Source: Mantamonas sphyraenae
Taxonomy: Eukaryota > CRuMs > Mantamonadidae
Assembly: GCA_026936335.1 (NCBI GenBank)
Contig: JAPMXV010000071.1
Location: 228,756 to 292,755 of the forward strand
Reading direction: 5' to 3'
DNA length: 64,000 nucleotides
A program made the position numbers and the translations under genes. Position 1 is the first letter of the stretch, and every line of letters begins with the position of its first letter. A model generated the notes under the pieces. The model did not search any database, was not told the DNA's origin, and saw nothing but the letters and a program-made list of their open reading frames with translations. Positions 10,232 to 19,906 of this stretch are shown here, piece by piece.

Positions 10232-12725
10232 TCACACAGGAAACTCCTCATCCTCATCCGCGTCCTCCACATCCCCGTGCTCCACCGCCCTCCCACTGAC
10301 CTGCCTCCCGTGAGTGTCCCCATGCTCCACATGCTGATTCGTGTGCTGCTGAGCCACCACGGGGGCGGTCTCGTACACCACGTCGTCGTCGGCCATGCCC
10401 CCACCGCCTTTCACACGCATGCTCACTGTCTCCCTGCCCTCCTCATGGTACTGCAGGCTGCCTTTGTCAAACAAGAGGGGCACCTGGCCCACCTCGCCGT
10501 CGTATCTGTTCTTGGTGACCTCGAGAAAGAGCGGCGCCTTGCCTCGCGCCCCACCCCGCTGCATGATCATCACATTGTCAGCCTCCTGTGTGGCCTTGGC
10601 CGTGCCAAACACAGAACTCGTTGTCAGCGGACTGTTGGGATCCTCCTTGCGCGGGTGGATCACCAGCGAGATGTGCACGTTCTTGGCGCTGGCAAACTTG
10701 CGAAACTGCTGGATCGCGTCGTCCTGCATGTCAAAGCGCTCAAATCCCTTGCCCTGGCCACTCAACATGAACTGCAGGTTGTCCAGCAGGATGTGTTCCA
10801 CGTCGTACACGTACACCGCGTACTCCATCGCATCCAAAACCTTGTCCACGCCCGTGGAGCCAAAGAAGCGCAGAAAGTACAATGGCAGCATTGCAAACTC
10901 GTCGGCCACCGCATCAAACAGCTCCTGTTGGCCCTCCAGCGTCTCGCCCGCATACTGCGTCAACATCTTTTTCGCCAGCCGCGTGTTCTTGATCTCAAAC
11001 GAACCCCACAGCGTCTGCACTCCCTGCCTGGCCAGATCCAGGCTGATTTGCGACAGGAGTGTGGTCTTGCCCACTCCCGTGGGTCCCGTAAAGATGGTCA
11101 GTTCGCCCTTGCGATGGCCCTTGATGAGTTTGTTCAGCCCAGGCAACGTTTCCCCCTGCACCCCTGCCACCTGCTCCGGGTGCATGATCTCCAGTGCAAT
11201 CTCGTCGCGAAGCTTGTCAAACGTTAGGATTTCCTTGTGCGGCATGGGCTGTGCACGCTCAATCATCCGCCCCAAGTCCAGTCCCATGCGCAGGGCGTCG
11301 TTGGCATCTTTTGCTCCACTGCGATCCTCCATGTTCACAATCAGGGTCCTGTCCACACCCAGCTTCTTGGCAAACTTCTGGGCCCCCTCTTGGCCCGGGA
11401 TGTCGTTGTCCATCCACAGGTAGATGCGCCGAAAGCGTTCCAATTGCGGCAGCAGTTCAATGGGCAAGGAGCCCGCTCCGTTGGGCAACGACACTGCAGG
11501 CAACCCTGTGGCCTGATGCACAGCCATGGCATCAAACTCACCTTCCGTCAACACCAGTTCTGTGGCCGATTCGTCCACGGTGTGCCACCCAAACATGCCC
11601 CACTGGCCACCCGCAGGCTGTGTGCGCTGCAAGCCTTTGTTGTCCAGCGAACGCACCTTGACTCGCTTCACCACCTCCCCTTCCACCCATGGGAACACCA
11701 TACACTTGTGTGTGCGCCATTCGTTGCTCTCGGGATCCTGGAACCGTCGTGTCGTCGCCCCCACCCGGTATTTCCGCAACACTTCCTCACTCAGACTCCG
11801 CTGTGTCTGCACATAGGGTCTCGCCAACTGTCAGCTCATCCGGCTTGTCCATCGCACACAAACACACACACACTCACACATGCACACACGTCGCTGCCCT
11901 CGCACCACTCACCTTGTCCTTGCCTGTAAGATACGTACGCACGTCTGCAAATTCGTCCGTGCCCAGCTGCTGTTCGGCCGCCACAAGCTCCTCCTTGGGA
12001 AACACCTTGGCCAATTGTGCTCCGTCGGCGCCTTTGTCACCGTGGGACACCCCCTGGCGTGCATCCACACTGCTTCCAGTGATGCTGGCCCCGCTCTCGG
12101 CAAGGCTGTCGACTTGCACACCGCCCAAGTCGCCCATGAGCCGCTTGAAATCAAACCACGACCCTTTGCTGGAACAGCGGTGGCAATAGTATGCGCCGGA
12201 ATGCTTGTTCACATACAACTTCCACAGGTTGTCATACCGCTGCCGTGTGTTTTTGCACCCTGGGCAGCTCTTGAGCACCACTTCGTCCAGGGTTTTGCTC
12301 TGGAACGCCGCCCCCTTGCGCTTCAGATACGCCGTCACTTCGCCGTCCTGAAGACGGAATCCCGTGCTTGTGTATGTGCTCATGTGCCGACGTGTGCCCG
12401 CGTGCATGCCTGTGTTGTTGTCGACACGAAGCAGCCCTTGACATCGCTGCACCACCGCTGCCGCCGCAGGCGCCGTGGCCCCAGCTCGTGTCCTCATCTG
12501 CAGTGCTCTCCTTTCCACCGTTGTGTGAAGTGGGTGTGTGTGTGTCACGCATGTGCTGCTGCTGCTGCTCCTGCTGCTGCTCCGGCTGCTGTGCACGCTC
12601 ACTCCATGTCTCGAGCAGGCAGCACGCAGCACAGCGACCCCGGCACGTGAACGCTGCTTTCCCGAGGTGCCCATATACCCTGTGCACCCGGCCACTGTCC
12701 GTCGTGTTGTCACCCGCACAAACAT
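10232..12725 (-). CDS. TWNK: Twinkle-type mitochondrial primase-helicase
   Basis: Replicative helicase of mitochondrial DNA, related to phage T7 gp4. Exon 1 is 12725-11913 and exon 2 is 11827-10232, joined in phase 0, for 802 residues. The N terminus is basic and Ser-rich, consistent with mitochondrial import. A zinc-ribbon primase domain retains both cysteine pairs (CPGCKNTRQRY and YYCHRCSSKGSWFDF). The TOPRIM domain retains LTEGEFDAMAVHQA and YLWMDNDIPGQ. The RecA-type helicase shows Walker A (GPTGVGKTT) and Walker B (HILLDNLQFML). Because the zinc and TOPRIM residues that animal Twinkle has lost are present here, this is probably an active primase as well (inference). The tail after KNRYDGEVGQVPLLFDKGS is acidic and unaligned. 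The gene is divergent from TRM10 with 65 bp between start codons. Confidence 0.93.
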
Positions 12726-12790
12726 GAGTTGGTGTTGGTTTGCCTGCCCGAGCCGGGGCAGCGAATCGAGAACTGAACAAGTCTTTGCTG
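12726..12790. promoter_or_regulatory. 65-bp divergent promoter of Twinkle and TRM10
   Basis: The two start codons are separated by 65 bp, so both transcripts must be initiated from within this gap or from inside the neighbouring coding sequence. I see no TATA box. Confidence 0.55.
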
Positions 12791-13957
12791 ATGTCCTCCA
12801 CAGAGGAAGAACACACGTCGCAGGCTCAGGAGCAAGAGCAAGAGACGAGAGAAGAGCAGGAGAAGGATGGTGATGGTTCAGCAGACAAGATGGAGGAGGA
12901 AGAGGCGTCGGACAACAAGCGCAAGGCGTACGGCTACCTGCAGCGGACGATTACCATCGACGAGATCCCCACACACGACGAGAACGGCGAAGCGTACTCC
13001 AAGTCCCGACGCAAGAAGATGCTGCGCGAGAAGCGACGCAAGCTGGCAAACAAACACCAGCGCAAGCTGCAACTGGAAAAGAAGAAGCAGAAGCGGAAGG
13101 AGATGGCGGAGCGAGTGGAGGCGGGCGATCCGGAAGCCATTGCCGCACGGGAGGAGCGACTGCGATTGACCGCGCTGAAGCGACGACGTGTGGAAGAGGT
13201 GCAGTACGCAGACATGACGGTGTGCATCGACCTTGACTACCAGCAGTACATGAGCGAGAAGGATCTGAACAGCCTGCGGACGCAGCTGTCGCGTGCATAC
13301 GCAACCAATCGGATGCAAGAGAAGCCACTGCACCTGCACTTTACCAGCTACGAGGGCAAACTCAAGCAGATCATGATGGAGAGTGCATTCAACCACACGG
13401 TGAGCTCGGACGCCTTTTGCACCTTCCACGAGGGTCACTTTGCCAACCAGTGGCCCAAGACCTCCCTGGTGTACCTCACCAGCGATGCCACAGACGTAAT
13501 GACCACAGTGGATCCCAACGCAGTGTACATCATCGGCGGTCTGGTGGACCACAACAAGCACAAGCTGCTCTCGCTGAATCGTGCTCGGGAGCTGGGCATC
13601 CGCTACCAACAACTGCCCATTGGCGAGTACATCCACATGGCCAGTCGCAAGGTGTTGGCAGTCAACCATGTGTTTGATGTGCTGGCCAACTTTGTTGCCT
13701 CGGGCGACTGGAAGGAGGCCTTTTTCAAGGTCATCCCACAGCGCAAACTCGAGGAGAATGGAGGCGCCACGTGGACCACCGATGGCTCAAAGGTGATGGC
13801 CAGCTCCAGTGGCAGCGATGGAGACAGGCAAGAGGATGAGGATGAGAGGGACGAGGAGGACGAGGAGGAAGACGGTGCGATGGTGGAGGCAACTGCCTCC
13901 TCAAGCTCCGCTTCCACTTCCACTTCCACAGGTGCAAGTGAGGTGCAGGTGTCATGA
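12791..13957 (+). CDS. TRM10: TRM10 tRNA (guanine-9-N1) methyltransferase
   Basis: SPOUT-fold enzyme methylating N1 of purine 9 in tRNA. Single exon, 388 residues, from the ATG at 12791. An acidic N terminus is followed by the basic SKSRRKKMLREKRRKL helix. The catalytic SPOUT domain includes ADMTVCIDLDYQQYMSEKDL, the conserved VYLTSDATDVMTTVDPN, YIIGGLVDHNKHKLL and LPIGEYIHMASRKVLAVNH with its trefoil-knot cofactor loop, and DWKEAFFKVIPQRK. An acidic Ser-rich tail of about 65 residues extends beyond the domain. Its TGA overlaps the ATG of the next gene (ATGA at 13954-13957). Confidence 0.95.
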   Translation: MSSTEEEHTSQAQEQEQETREEQEKDGDGSADKMEEEEASDNKRKAYGYLQRTITIDEIPTHDENGEAYSKSRRKKMLREKRRKLANKHQRKLQLEKKKQKRKEMAERVEAGDPEAIAAREERLRLTALKRRRVEEVQYADMTVCIDLDYQQYMSEKDLNSLRTQLSRAYATNRMQEKPLHLHFTSYEGKLKQIMMESAFNHTVSSDAFCTFHEGHFANQWPKTSLVYLTSDATDVMTTVDPNAVYIIGGLVDHNKHKLLSLNRARELGIRYQQLPIGEYIHMASRKVLAVNHVFDVLANFVASGDWKEAFFKVIPQRKLEENGGATWTTDGSKVMASSSGSDGDRQEDEDERDEEDEEEDGAMVEATASSSSASTSTSTGASEVQVS

Positions 13958-14892
13958 GCAGACAGAGATTGAAAGAGTACTTTCCAGTGGACAGCCAAAC
14001 CTTCTTCCAGCTGCTGTTTGCAGACGAGTCTCCGTTCAAGCGGGACTACCACACGTCCCGTGGCGACGAAGACTTTGAACAGACGGCCTGGACGAACGGC
14101 AAACGCGAACTCAGCTTCCAATCAAGGGTGAACAATTCGGTGCTGGCAGGCTTGTTGGGAGCCACGACGACGGTGCGTGAGGTGCAACAAACAGAGCACG
14201 TCGCGGACGGAGAGATTCGCGTGCGCGCACATACGTGTTTGGCGACGGAATTGGTACAGAGTGGGGCAGAATGGTCCATACGCGACCTGCCCGATGACCA
14301 AGACGGGTCTGTGTATGTAGTGGATGCCAGCAACGACAGTGCTGTGGCCACTGTGCCTCGTGGCAAGGAGTCGACCAGCTCCGACGAGTCCACGCAGGTG
14401 CTGCCTCTCCAGGACGACGACGTTTCGCTCCTGGCCACCCAGTGGTGTGAATGCACCATCGACATCACAACGGCGTTCCATGGTCCCTGGGTCATCCAAA
14501 GCGTCGTGGAGCCCTATCTGGCAAGCCATGCACGCAAGGCCTTTCTGGAGTGGATGGAAGGGGCTCGCGTTGTCGTCAACGCACACCTCCACGACTTGTC
14601 GCTGGCAGCGGCACAGGGCACACACCAGCACACAGAGGAAACAAGCGTGGGATACACAAGCACAAGCACAAGCACAAGCACAAGCACAGCCAGTGTGTCC
14701 TCCGGCACGGACGGGTCACTCGCCGTGGTCGACACCGACAACGACGGGAAGGAAGGAGACCACAGTCAGCAACTGATGCAGGAAATGGCAGCAATGCTGG
14801 AACAGATGCTAGCAAGCACGCAAGACACGCAAGCAAGGTTAGTGGGGATTCGCAACGGTTTGTTGGGCGTGGGAAGCACGCGGGTGAGATGA
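13954..14892 (+). CDS. VASt (StAR-like lipid-transfer) domain protein
   Basis: 312 residues. The first two-thirds matches the VASt fold found in GRAMD1/Lam sterol-transfer proteins and plant VAD1. The pattern includes EYFPVDSQTFFQLLFADES near the start, the W-x-x-x-KREL motif at about residue 46, and the second half from LLATQWCECTIDITTAFHG through VVEPYLASHARKAFLEWM. In the animal and yeast proteins a GRAM domain and a membrane anchor flank VASt; neither is seen here, so this is a stand-alone domain. The C terminus has a Ser-Thr repeat and a short helical Gln/Met stretch. The ATG at 13954 overlaps the TRM10 stop and no independent promoter space exists. Either an upstream exon is missed, the two are read from one transcript, or the ATG is wrong. 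Confidence 0.72.
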   Translation: MSRQRLKEYFPVDSQTFFQLLFADESPFKRDYHTSRGDEDFEQTAWTNGKRELSFQSRVNNSVLAGLLGATTTVREVQQTEHVADGEIRVRAHTCLATELVQSGAEWSIRDLPDDQDGSVYVVDASNDSAVATVPRGKESTSSDESTQVLPLQDDDVSLLATQWCECTIDITTAFHGPWVIQSVVEPYLASHARKAFLEWMEGARVVVNAHLHDLSLAAAQGTHQHTEETSVGYTSTSTSTSTSTASVSSGTDGSLAVVDTDNDGKEGDHSQQLMQEMAAMLEQMLASTQDTQARLVGIRNGLLGVGSTRVR

Positions 14893-14916
14893 ACGTCGCC
14901 ATTGGAATGCACGAAA

Positions 14917-16991
14917 TCATTCGTCGTTGGACGACGCTTCACTGTTCAGTGTGGGCAGCTCCTCCACCATCCAGGCGCTCTTGGGCAGTTCTCCCAGGGC
15001 AAGGGTACGTCTTTGTAGCCACGGGAAGAGACTGGCGCCAACGAAGAGGGAGAGGAGGGTGAGGGTGATGAAAGGGTCGTATGTGGTGTGGCAGGTACCA
15101 TTGAGTTCGGTGACACACACCGCCTTGAGGACGTCCGTGTCACACGTGGGCGGTGCCAGGACGTTGGAGGGTGAGTCGTCGGCAAGGAGACATGCGGTGC
15201 GGGAGAGCCAGTCCACGGCACGGTAGGCAAAGAACTTGGGCCATGTGGAGCCGAGGTTGCTCACCGTGTTGAGCAGGGTCAGGTAGGTGCCTCCGATGCG
15301 ATCGTCGCTGATGCGATTGAAAAACCCGCCCTTGGTGACGGACATGATGGTGCCTGCAAACGAGTTGCTGGCCATGATCAGCACCAGCACAGCGTAGGAC
15401 CAGAACCCGGGTCGTCCACTGTGCCAGTGCACCAGCAGCGCAAACAGAAACGCATTGAACAATTGCAGCTTGTAGAACCGCAGGTAGGGTGCCCACGGGG
15501 CATGCGATGGACTGTTGCTGCTACTGGTGGTGTTGGTGTTGCTGCTGCTGGTGATGGGATTTGTGGATGAAGAGGAGGAGGAGGAGGAGGAGGAGGAGAG
15601 GAGTGCATCGCGTGGCGCATTATCACCATCGCTTTTGCCATCTGTGCCTCCACTGTCGCTGACACTGCCATCTCCATGCAGATGAAACTCTGTACCTGAC
15701 GCCGAGGCGGCGGTGGCATTGGACCAGCGGCCGGCGACGATGGCAAACACGGTGTCGAGGGGAAAGGTGAGCAGGACCACGGCGGCAAGGTCCTCACGCT
15801 TGAAGCCCTTTTCAATCAGCTTCAACGGCCCAATGTAATCGGTAAAGACAAACCCCAGGCGGAGGAGGAGGAGGACGGACACAAGGCTGCGCATGTGCTT
15901 CTTGTTCAGCACCTGCCACATCTGCCTGTACACCGTGCGCACTGACGCATGGTTGGCTTCGTCACGCGGGTTCTCATGCTTCACAAGCCACAGTGTCAGG
16001 GTAAAGAACAGGTAGATGACCCCCCACGTGCGCAGGTAGCCCGGCAACGTCCACACGCCGTAGGGCAAGGCGGCTCCGTCCGCACGCAGGAAACGATTGG
16101 AAAATTCGGGGCTGTTGAGGGCCAGAAAGATGGTGAAGGAAAGGAAGTAGCCTGTGTTGAGACCCAGTGATTGACAAGTGGCACCGTAGGACTTGTTGCG
16201 TGCAGAGAGCATGGTGATGGCCCAGCCGTCGACGGCAATGTCCTGTGTGGCACACATCCACACCATGAGCAGCAGGTGGAGAAAGAGAGTGCGTATGGAC
16301 ACGCCCTCCATGGTGTCGGTGAGCATGTAGCTGAGGCGCAGCAGCATCAATCCTGAGCAGAGCTGGAGCGGGACAATCCAACTCTTGCGGCGGCCAAACA
16401 CCGGGTTGTAGATGGAATCCACCAGAGGCGACCACAGCAGTTTCAACGAATATGGATAGTTGGACATTGAAAGGATGCCAAGGGTCGTGTACGACGCACG
16501 ACGCTGCAGTAGGAACGGGATTGAACCGTGCACAAGGCCCAACGGCACGCCCTGGCATACATCTGCCGTGTGGAGATGAGAACGGGGCGTGTGGATTCAG
16601 ACAGGGGGGATGAGGAGAAAGGCGGGGGGGGTGGGTGGAAACAAATGGGGTGGGGGTGAGAGAGTGTGAGACCCAGATTGTCAACACAACAAGCGCACGC
16701 GGACGTACACATCAAGGTGAGCCATATCATGTTGGGAAAGTCGGAGCGAAAGTCTGGGTTGTGCCACTCGTCGAGCCAAGAGGCGTGGTGTGCAGTGGGA
16801 TGGACAGGTGCAGCAACCGGGACTGGCGAGGGAAGCAGGGCGGCTGCGGCGGCTGCGTGGGAAGCCACAGATGGCCGCACACGCACCTGCTCGCCATCGG
16901 GAAGGACAAGACCCGTGCCAAGGACCACTCCTGCAGCCACTCCCGCGGGCGTTGCACGCACGTGGTCCGAGTCCTCGTCTCGTTTGTGCAT
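14917..16991 (-). CDS. SLC33A1: Acetyl-CoA transporter (SLC33/AT-1 family)
   Basis: Multi-pass ER-membrane transporter bringing acetyl-CoA into the secretory lumen for protein and glycan acetylation. Exon 1 (16991-16709) and exon 2 (16562-14917) join in phase 1 to recreate the family signature MYVCQGVPLGLVHGSIPFL; total 642 residues. Conserved blocks follow: LKLLWSPLVDSIYNPVFGRR, CATQDIAVDGWAITML, GFVFTDYIGPLKLIEKGF, and a late FLALLVH/GRPGFWSY helix. A Ser-rich loop of about 80 residues (near [14 protein letters not shown]) is inserted between the two halves of the transporter. The ATG at 16991 is the first in frame; upstream triplets are GTG. The stop is 24 bp from the convergent VASt gene stop. 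Confidence 0.92.
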
Positions 16992-17110
16992 TGCCGGGAC
17001 GAGGGATGCAATGCGATGCGACGGCGGGCGCAAGAAAAAAGGGTTCCGTTTGCCAAACACACTGCGCACCCTGGCTCTTGACTGAACCCGTTTCTGGCAA
17101 CAGCACCACC
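16992..17110. promoter_or_regulatory. 119-bp divergent promoter
   Basis: Separates the start codons of the acetyl-CoA transporter (-) and the seven-helix protein (+). No recognisable core element. Confidence 0.4.
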
Positions 17111-17848
17111 ATGGATCCCATCAGTTGTCCGTCTACCGAGGTGTGGCATGGCATTAGTGAGCCGACATTGCTGCCCACGTGCGTGGCAGCCGCGGTGATT
17201 GGCCTCACCTGTGGCTTTGCCCTGCGCAGCCGCCCTGGACTCCACGTCCACGCCCGCTCCTTCTTCCTCTTTGCCTGCATGATGTCCGACGCTGCGTTTG
17301 TGCACTGTTTCTTTGCCCTGCGACCCGACTCGCTGCTCAAGACCGTGGTTGGCGTCGTGGACATCGGGCTCACCTCGTGCATTGGTGCCTCCTTCCTCTT
17401 CAATGGCCTTTATGACCTTGGATGGGTGCGTGAGGGAAAGGTTTCCCAGCGTGCCTTTGACCTGGCTGAACTGGCCACCTTTGTGCTCATCTTTGTCGGC
17501 TACGCTCTGGGCCTGGCCAACAACTGGGGCTGGACCTTTGTCGTCCTCTACATCGGCGTCGTCGGTCTCTGCTGCGGTGCCTTTGTCGTCATCCAGGGCA
17601 TGCTCATCTGGAAGGGCACCTACCGTCATGGCCTCATCTGGATTGCCGTGGCTGGCGTTGCAGGCGCCTTGGGAATGGCCGCCATGACCGTCCTCGCCAC
17701 CTGGTGCTGCCAGACCTTTGGTGTGTTTTGGAACGGTGACTTTTGGTGGTTTGCCCTCTCGGACGTCGCCATGCTCGCCATGTACTTCTACCTCAGGCAG
17801 AGGGAGGGCAAGCAGTACGCCAAGCTGCCCCAGAACTTTTACATGTGA
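17111..17848 (+). CDS. Seven-helix membrane protein, unknown
   Basis: Single exon, 245 residues, not recognised. Seven hydrophobic segments are visible (around CVAAAVIGLTCGFAL, FFLFACMMSDAAFVH, GLTSCIGASFLFNGL, ATFVLIFVGYALGLA, VVLYIGVVGLCCGAF, IAVAGVAGALGMAAM and SDVAMLAMYFYL). They are joined by short loops, and the C-terminal tail of about 15 residues ends KLPQNFYM. There is no signal peptide and the first residues (MDPISCPSTEVWHG) are polar. Size and topology recall ceramidase, PAQR or hemolysin-III-type proteins, but I do not see their conserved His/Asp/Ser set, so I assign no function. The ATG lies in a strong accATGG context. Confidence 0.8.
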   Translation: MDPISCPSTEVWHGISEPTLLPTCVAAAVIGLTCGFALRSRPGLHVHARSFFLFACMMSDAAFVHCFFALRPDSLLKTVVGVVDIGLTSCIGASFLFNGLYDLGWVREGKVSQRAFDLAELATFVLIFVGYALGLANNWGWTFVVLYIGVVGLCCGAFVVIQGMLIWKGTYRHGLIWIAVAGVAGALGMAAMTVLATWCCQTFGVFWNGDFWWFALSDVAMLAMYFYLRQREGKQYAKLPQNFYM

Positions 17849-17931
17849 AAACAATGCAAATCTGCAATGTATTGCTCTCACATTCTTCATCTCTTGGTAT
17901 TATTATGGTGACCGGTGTTGCTCTCACACAC

Positions 17932-19844
17932 TCACCCTTCGGTCAGCGCTTCGCCGTCCAGCGTTGCCAGGTTGGGAAACGCCACGCGTACCCGTTCCAC
18001 ATAGTCCTTTTGGGCAGCCAACGGGTTGCCAGCGAGGGTGAGATCGACGACGGTGGAACTGAGCACCGTGTCCGCAGGCAGTGACTGCAGTTTGTTGTTG
18101 GCAAGGGAGAGGACAGAGAGATGCGGCAACGAAGACAGCTCACGCAGAGGGATCTCACGCACCTGGTTGTTGTCCAGGTTGAGAGTAGCCACAGAGGCCA
18201 AATAGCGGATGCCCACCAGACTGTGCAGTGCGTTGTTGCTGACGTCGACGCTGTTGGCCCACATGAGCTGCTCGGGCTGTGCCAGCCGCGTCAGGTTGCT
18301 TCCGTGCACGTCAAGGCTGCCTCCAGGCTTGTACTGAGCCTGCACCGCCAGTTGCAGCTGCAGTTCACTGCGCAAGTCCTCGTAGTAGCCCAGATGGTCG
18401 CTGTCCATCTCTCGCAGCTGTTCCAATTCGTCCAAGATCTCCTGCTGGTGCCCGCCCATCTCGCGCATCAGATACACTCGAGTGAGAGCACACCACTTGG
18501 ACGAATCGCCCTCTGCTTCAAACTCGCTCTTCATCTCCGTCACCTGTTCCAGCCGTTCTTCCAGCAGCGCCACCCGATCCTCGTCGATGCGCTTCACGTC
18601 CATCTGATCCACCTCCAGGTCGCACGAGTCCACGGTCATGCCCCACCAGTCTCCCGACGAATGCACCTTGAGTTGCACAGCCTCCTCCTCGCCGCTGCTC
18701 CCCTGCTCCTCAGTCTCCTCCATGCGGTATTCGTGCATGATGTCCACAGCCTCGTTCAGATTGGCCACGGCAGGTTGTGTGTGAACGTGCCATGTGCCCG
18801 CACGATTCACGCTGATGTGATCCTGTGTGAGCTGTCCCACAGGGTGCGTCAGACGCACAAACACGCTGTTTTCGATCTGCTGCGAGCCCAACACCCTAAA
18901 CGGACGCTCTCCACGTCCCACCAGCCATCTGTAGTACAGCCAGGGCGACTGGTCGTTCGGCTCCGTCCACATGGCATTCTCCAACATTTCAAATTCCTTC
19001 TCCTCATTCCACGCCCCCGTGTCAATGATCCCGGCCAGCAGCGCCGAGCGGTAGTGCCACGCGCTGTAGTTGCTGAAGTTGTCACTGATTTTCTTGTGCG
19101 AATACTTGAACTCATCCTTGTCCGATGCCACATGCGGCACCACAAAGCGTCGGTAGGACCAGCAGTGGAAGTTGCGCGTGTCCAGGTCCAGCATGCGGTT
19201 GCACAGAGCCAGCTCCACCACCCAGTTTGCTTCGCTGGCAAACACGTCTTGCATGTGTTCCATGCACCACACACGATGGTGCCACACCCAGTAGCTTTTC
19301 GGGTTGCGTCCAATCGAGTCCTGGATCAGCTGCAACTCCGCTGCACCCAACTCCGCCATCTCTTCGTCGCCCCTGCATGGCCCACCCAGCACAGCCCGTG
19401 CCATCCGGATGTCAGTGACTTTGGCTCACACCACACGTCCATGCTTCCATCCTCTGCCTATCCACACACTCTGCCTCTCTCCACTCACAGCGTCTGCCGA
19501 AGCTCGGTGAGGATCTCCCTCCGGTAATTCCACAGCGAGTAAAAGTCCACCACCATCTTCAGAGCCTTCTTGCAGGCTTCCAGCGCACTCAGATCCATCA
19601 CTTGCTGCGCTCGCATCTCCAACACCTGTTCACTGAGAGCCACAAAGCGTTCAATGCGCTCCGCCGCCTGCTGCTTGCGCGCCTCCTCCATCAACGCGTC
19701 CAGTTTCTCTTTCTTAATCCCATGCTGCAGAACGTGTGCATGTGTACGTCTGTGTCAGTGGCCCTGTGTCCGTGTGTGTGTGTGTGTGTGGTGATGGAGT
19801 GCAAGAACAACCATTCCCGAATTGGTTGGGCGAGAGGAGGCCAT
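17932..19844 (-). CDS. RABGGTA: Rab geranylgeranyltransferase alpha subunit
   Basis: Alpha subunit of type II protein prenyltransferase, which adds geranylgeranyl groups to Rab GTPases with the beta subunit and REP. Three exons: 19844-19812, 19724-19489 and 19372-17932, total 569 residues. Exon 2 opens HGIKKEKLDALMEEARK, the typical family start. PFTA helical repeats are clear in SLWNYRREILTEL, SYWVWHHRVWCMEHM, TRNFHCWSYRRFVV, NYSAWHYRSALLAG and SPWLYYRWLVG. An intervening domain and a C-terminal leucine-rich repeat region follow (LTRLAQPEQLMWANSVDVS, LDNNQVREIPLRELS). Exon 1 contributes only 11 residues and its donor (ATG|GTTGTT) is weak, so the start is the least certain part. Confidence 0.9.
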
Positions 19845-19906
19845 GTTTCCTTGCTCGACACTTCTGACACTATACGAGACATTGCTGCATTGGTGTGTGC
19901 ACCGAA

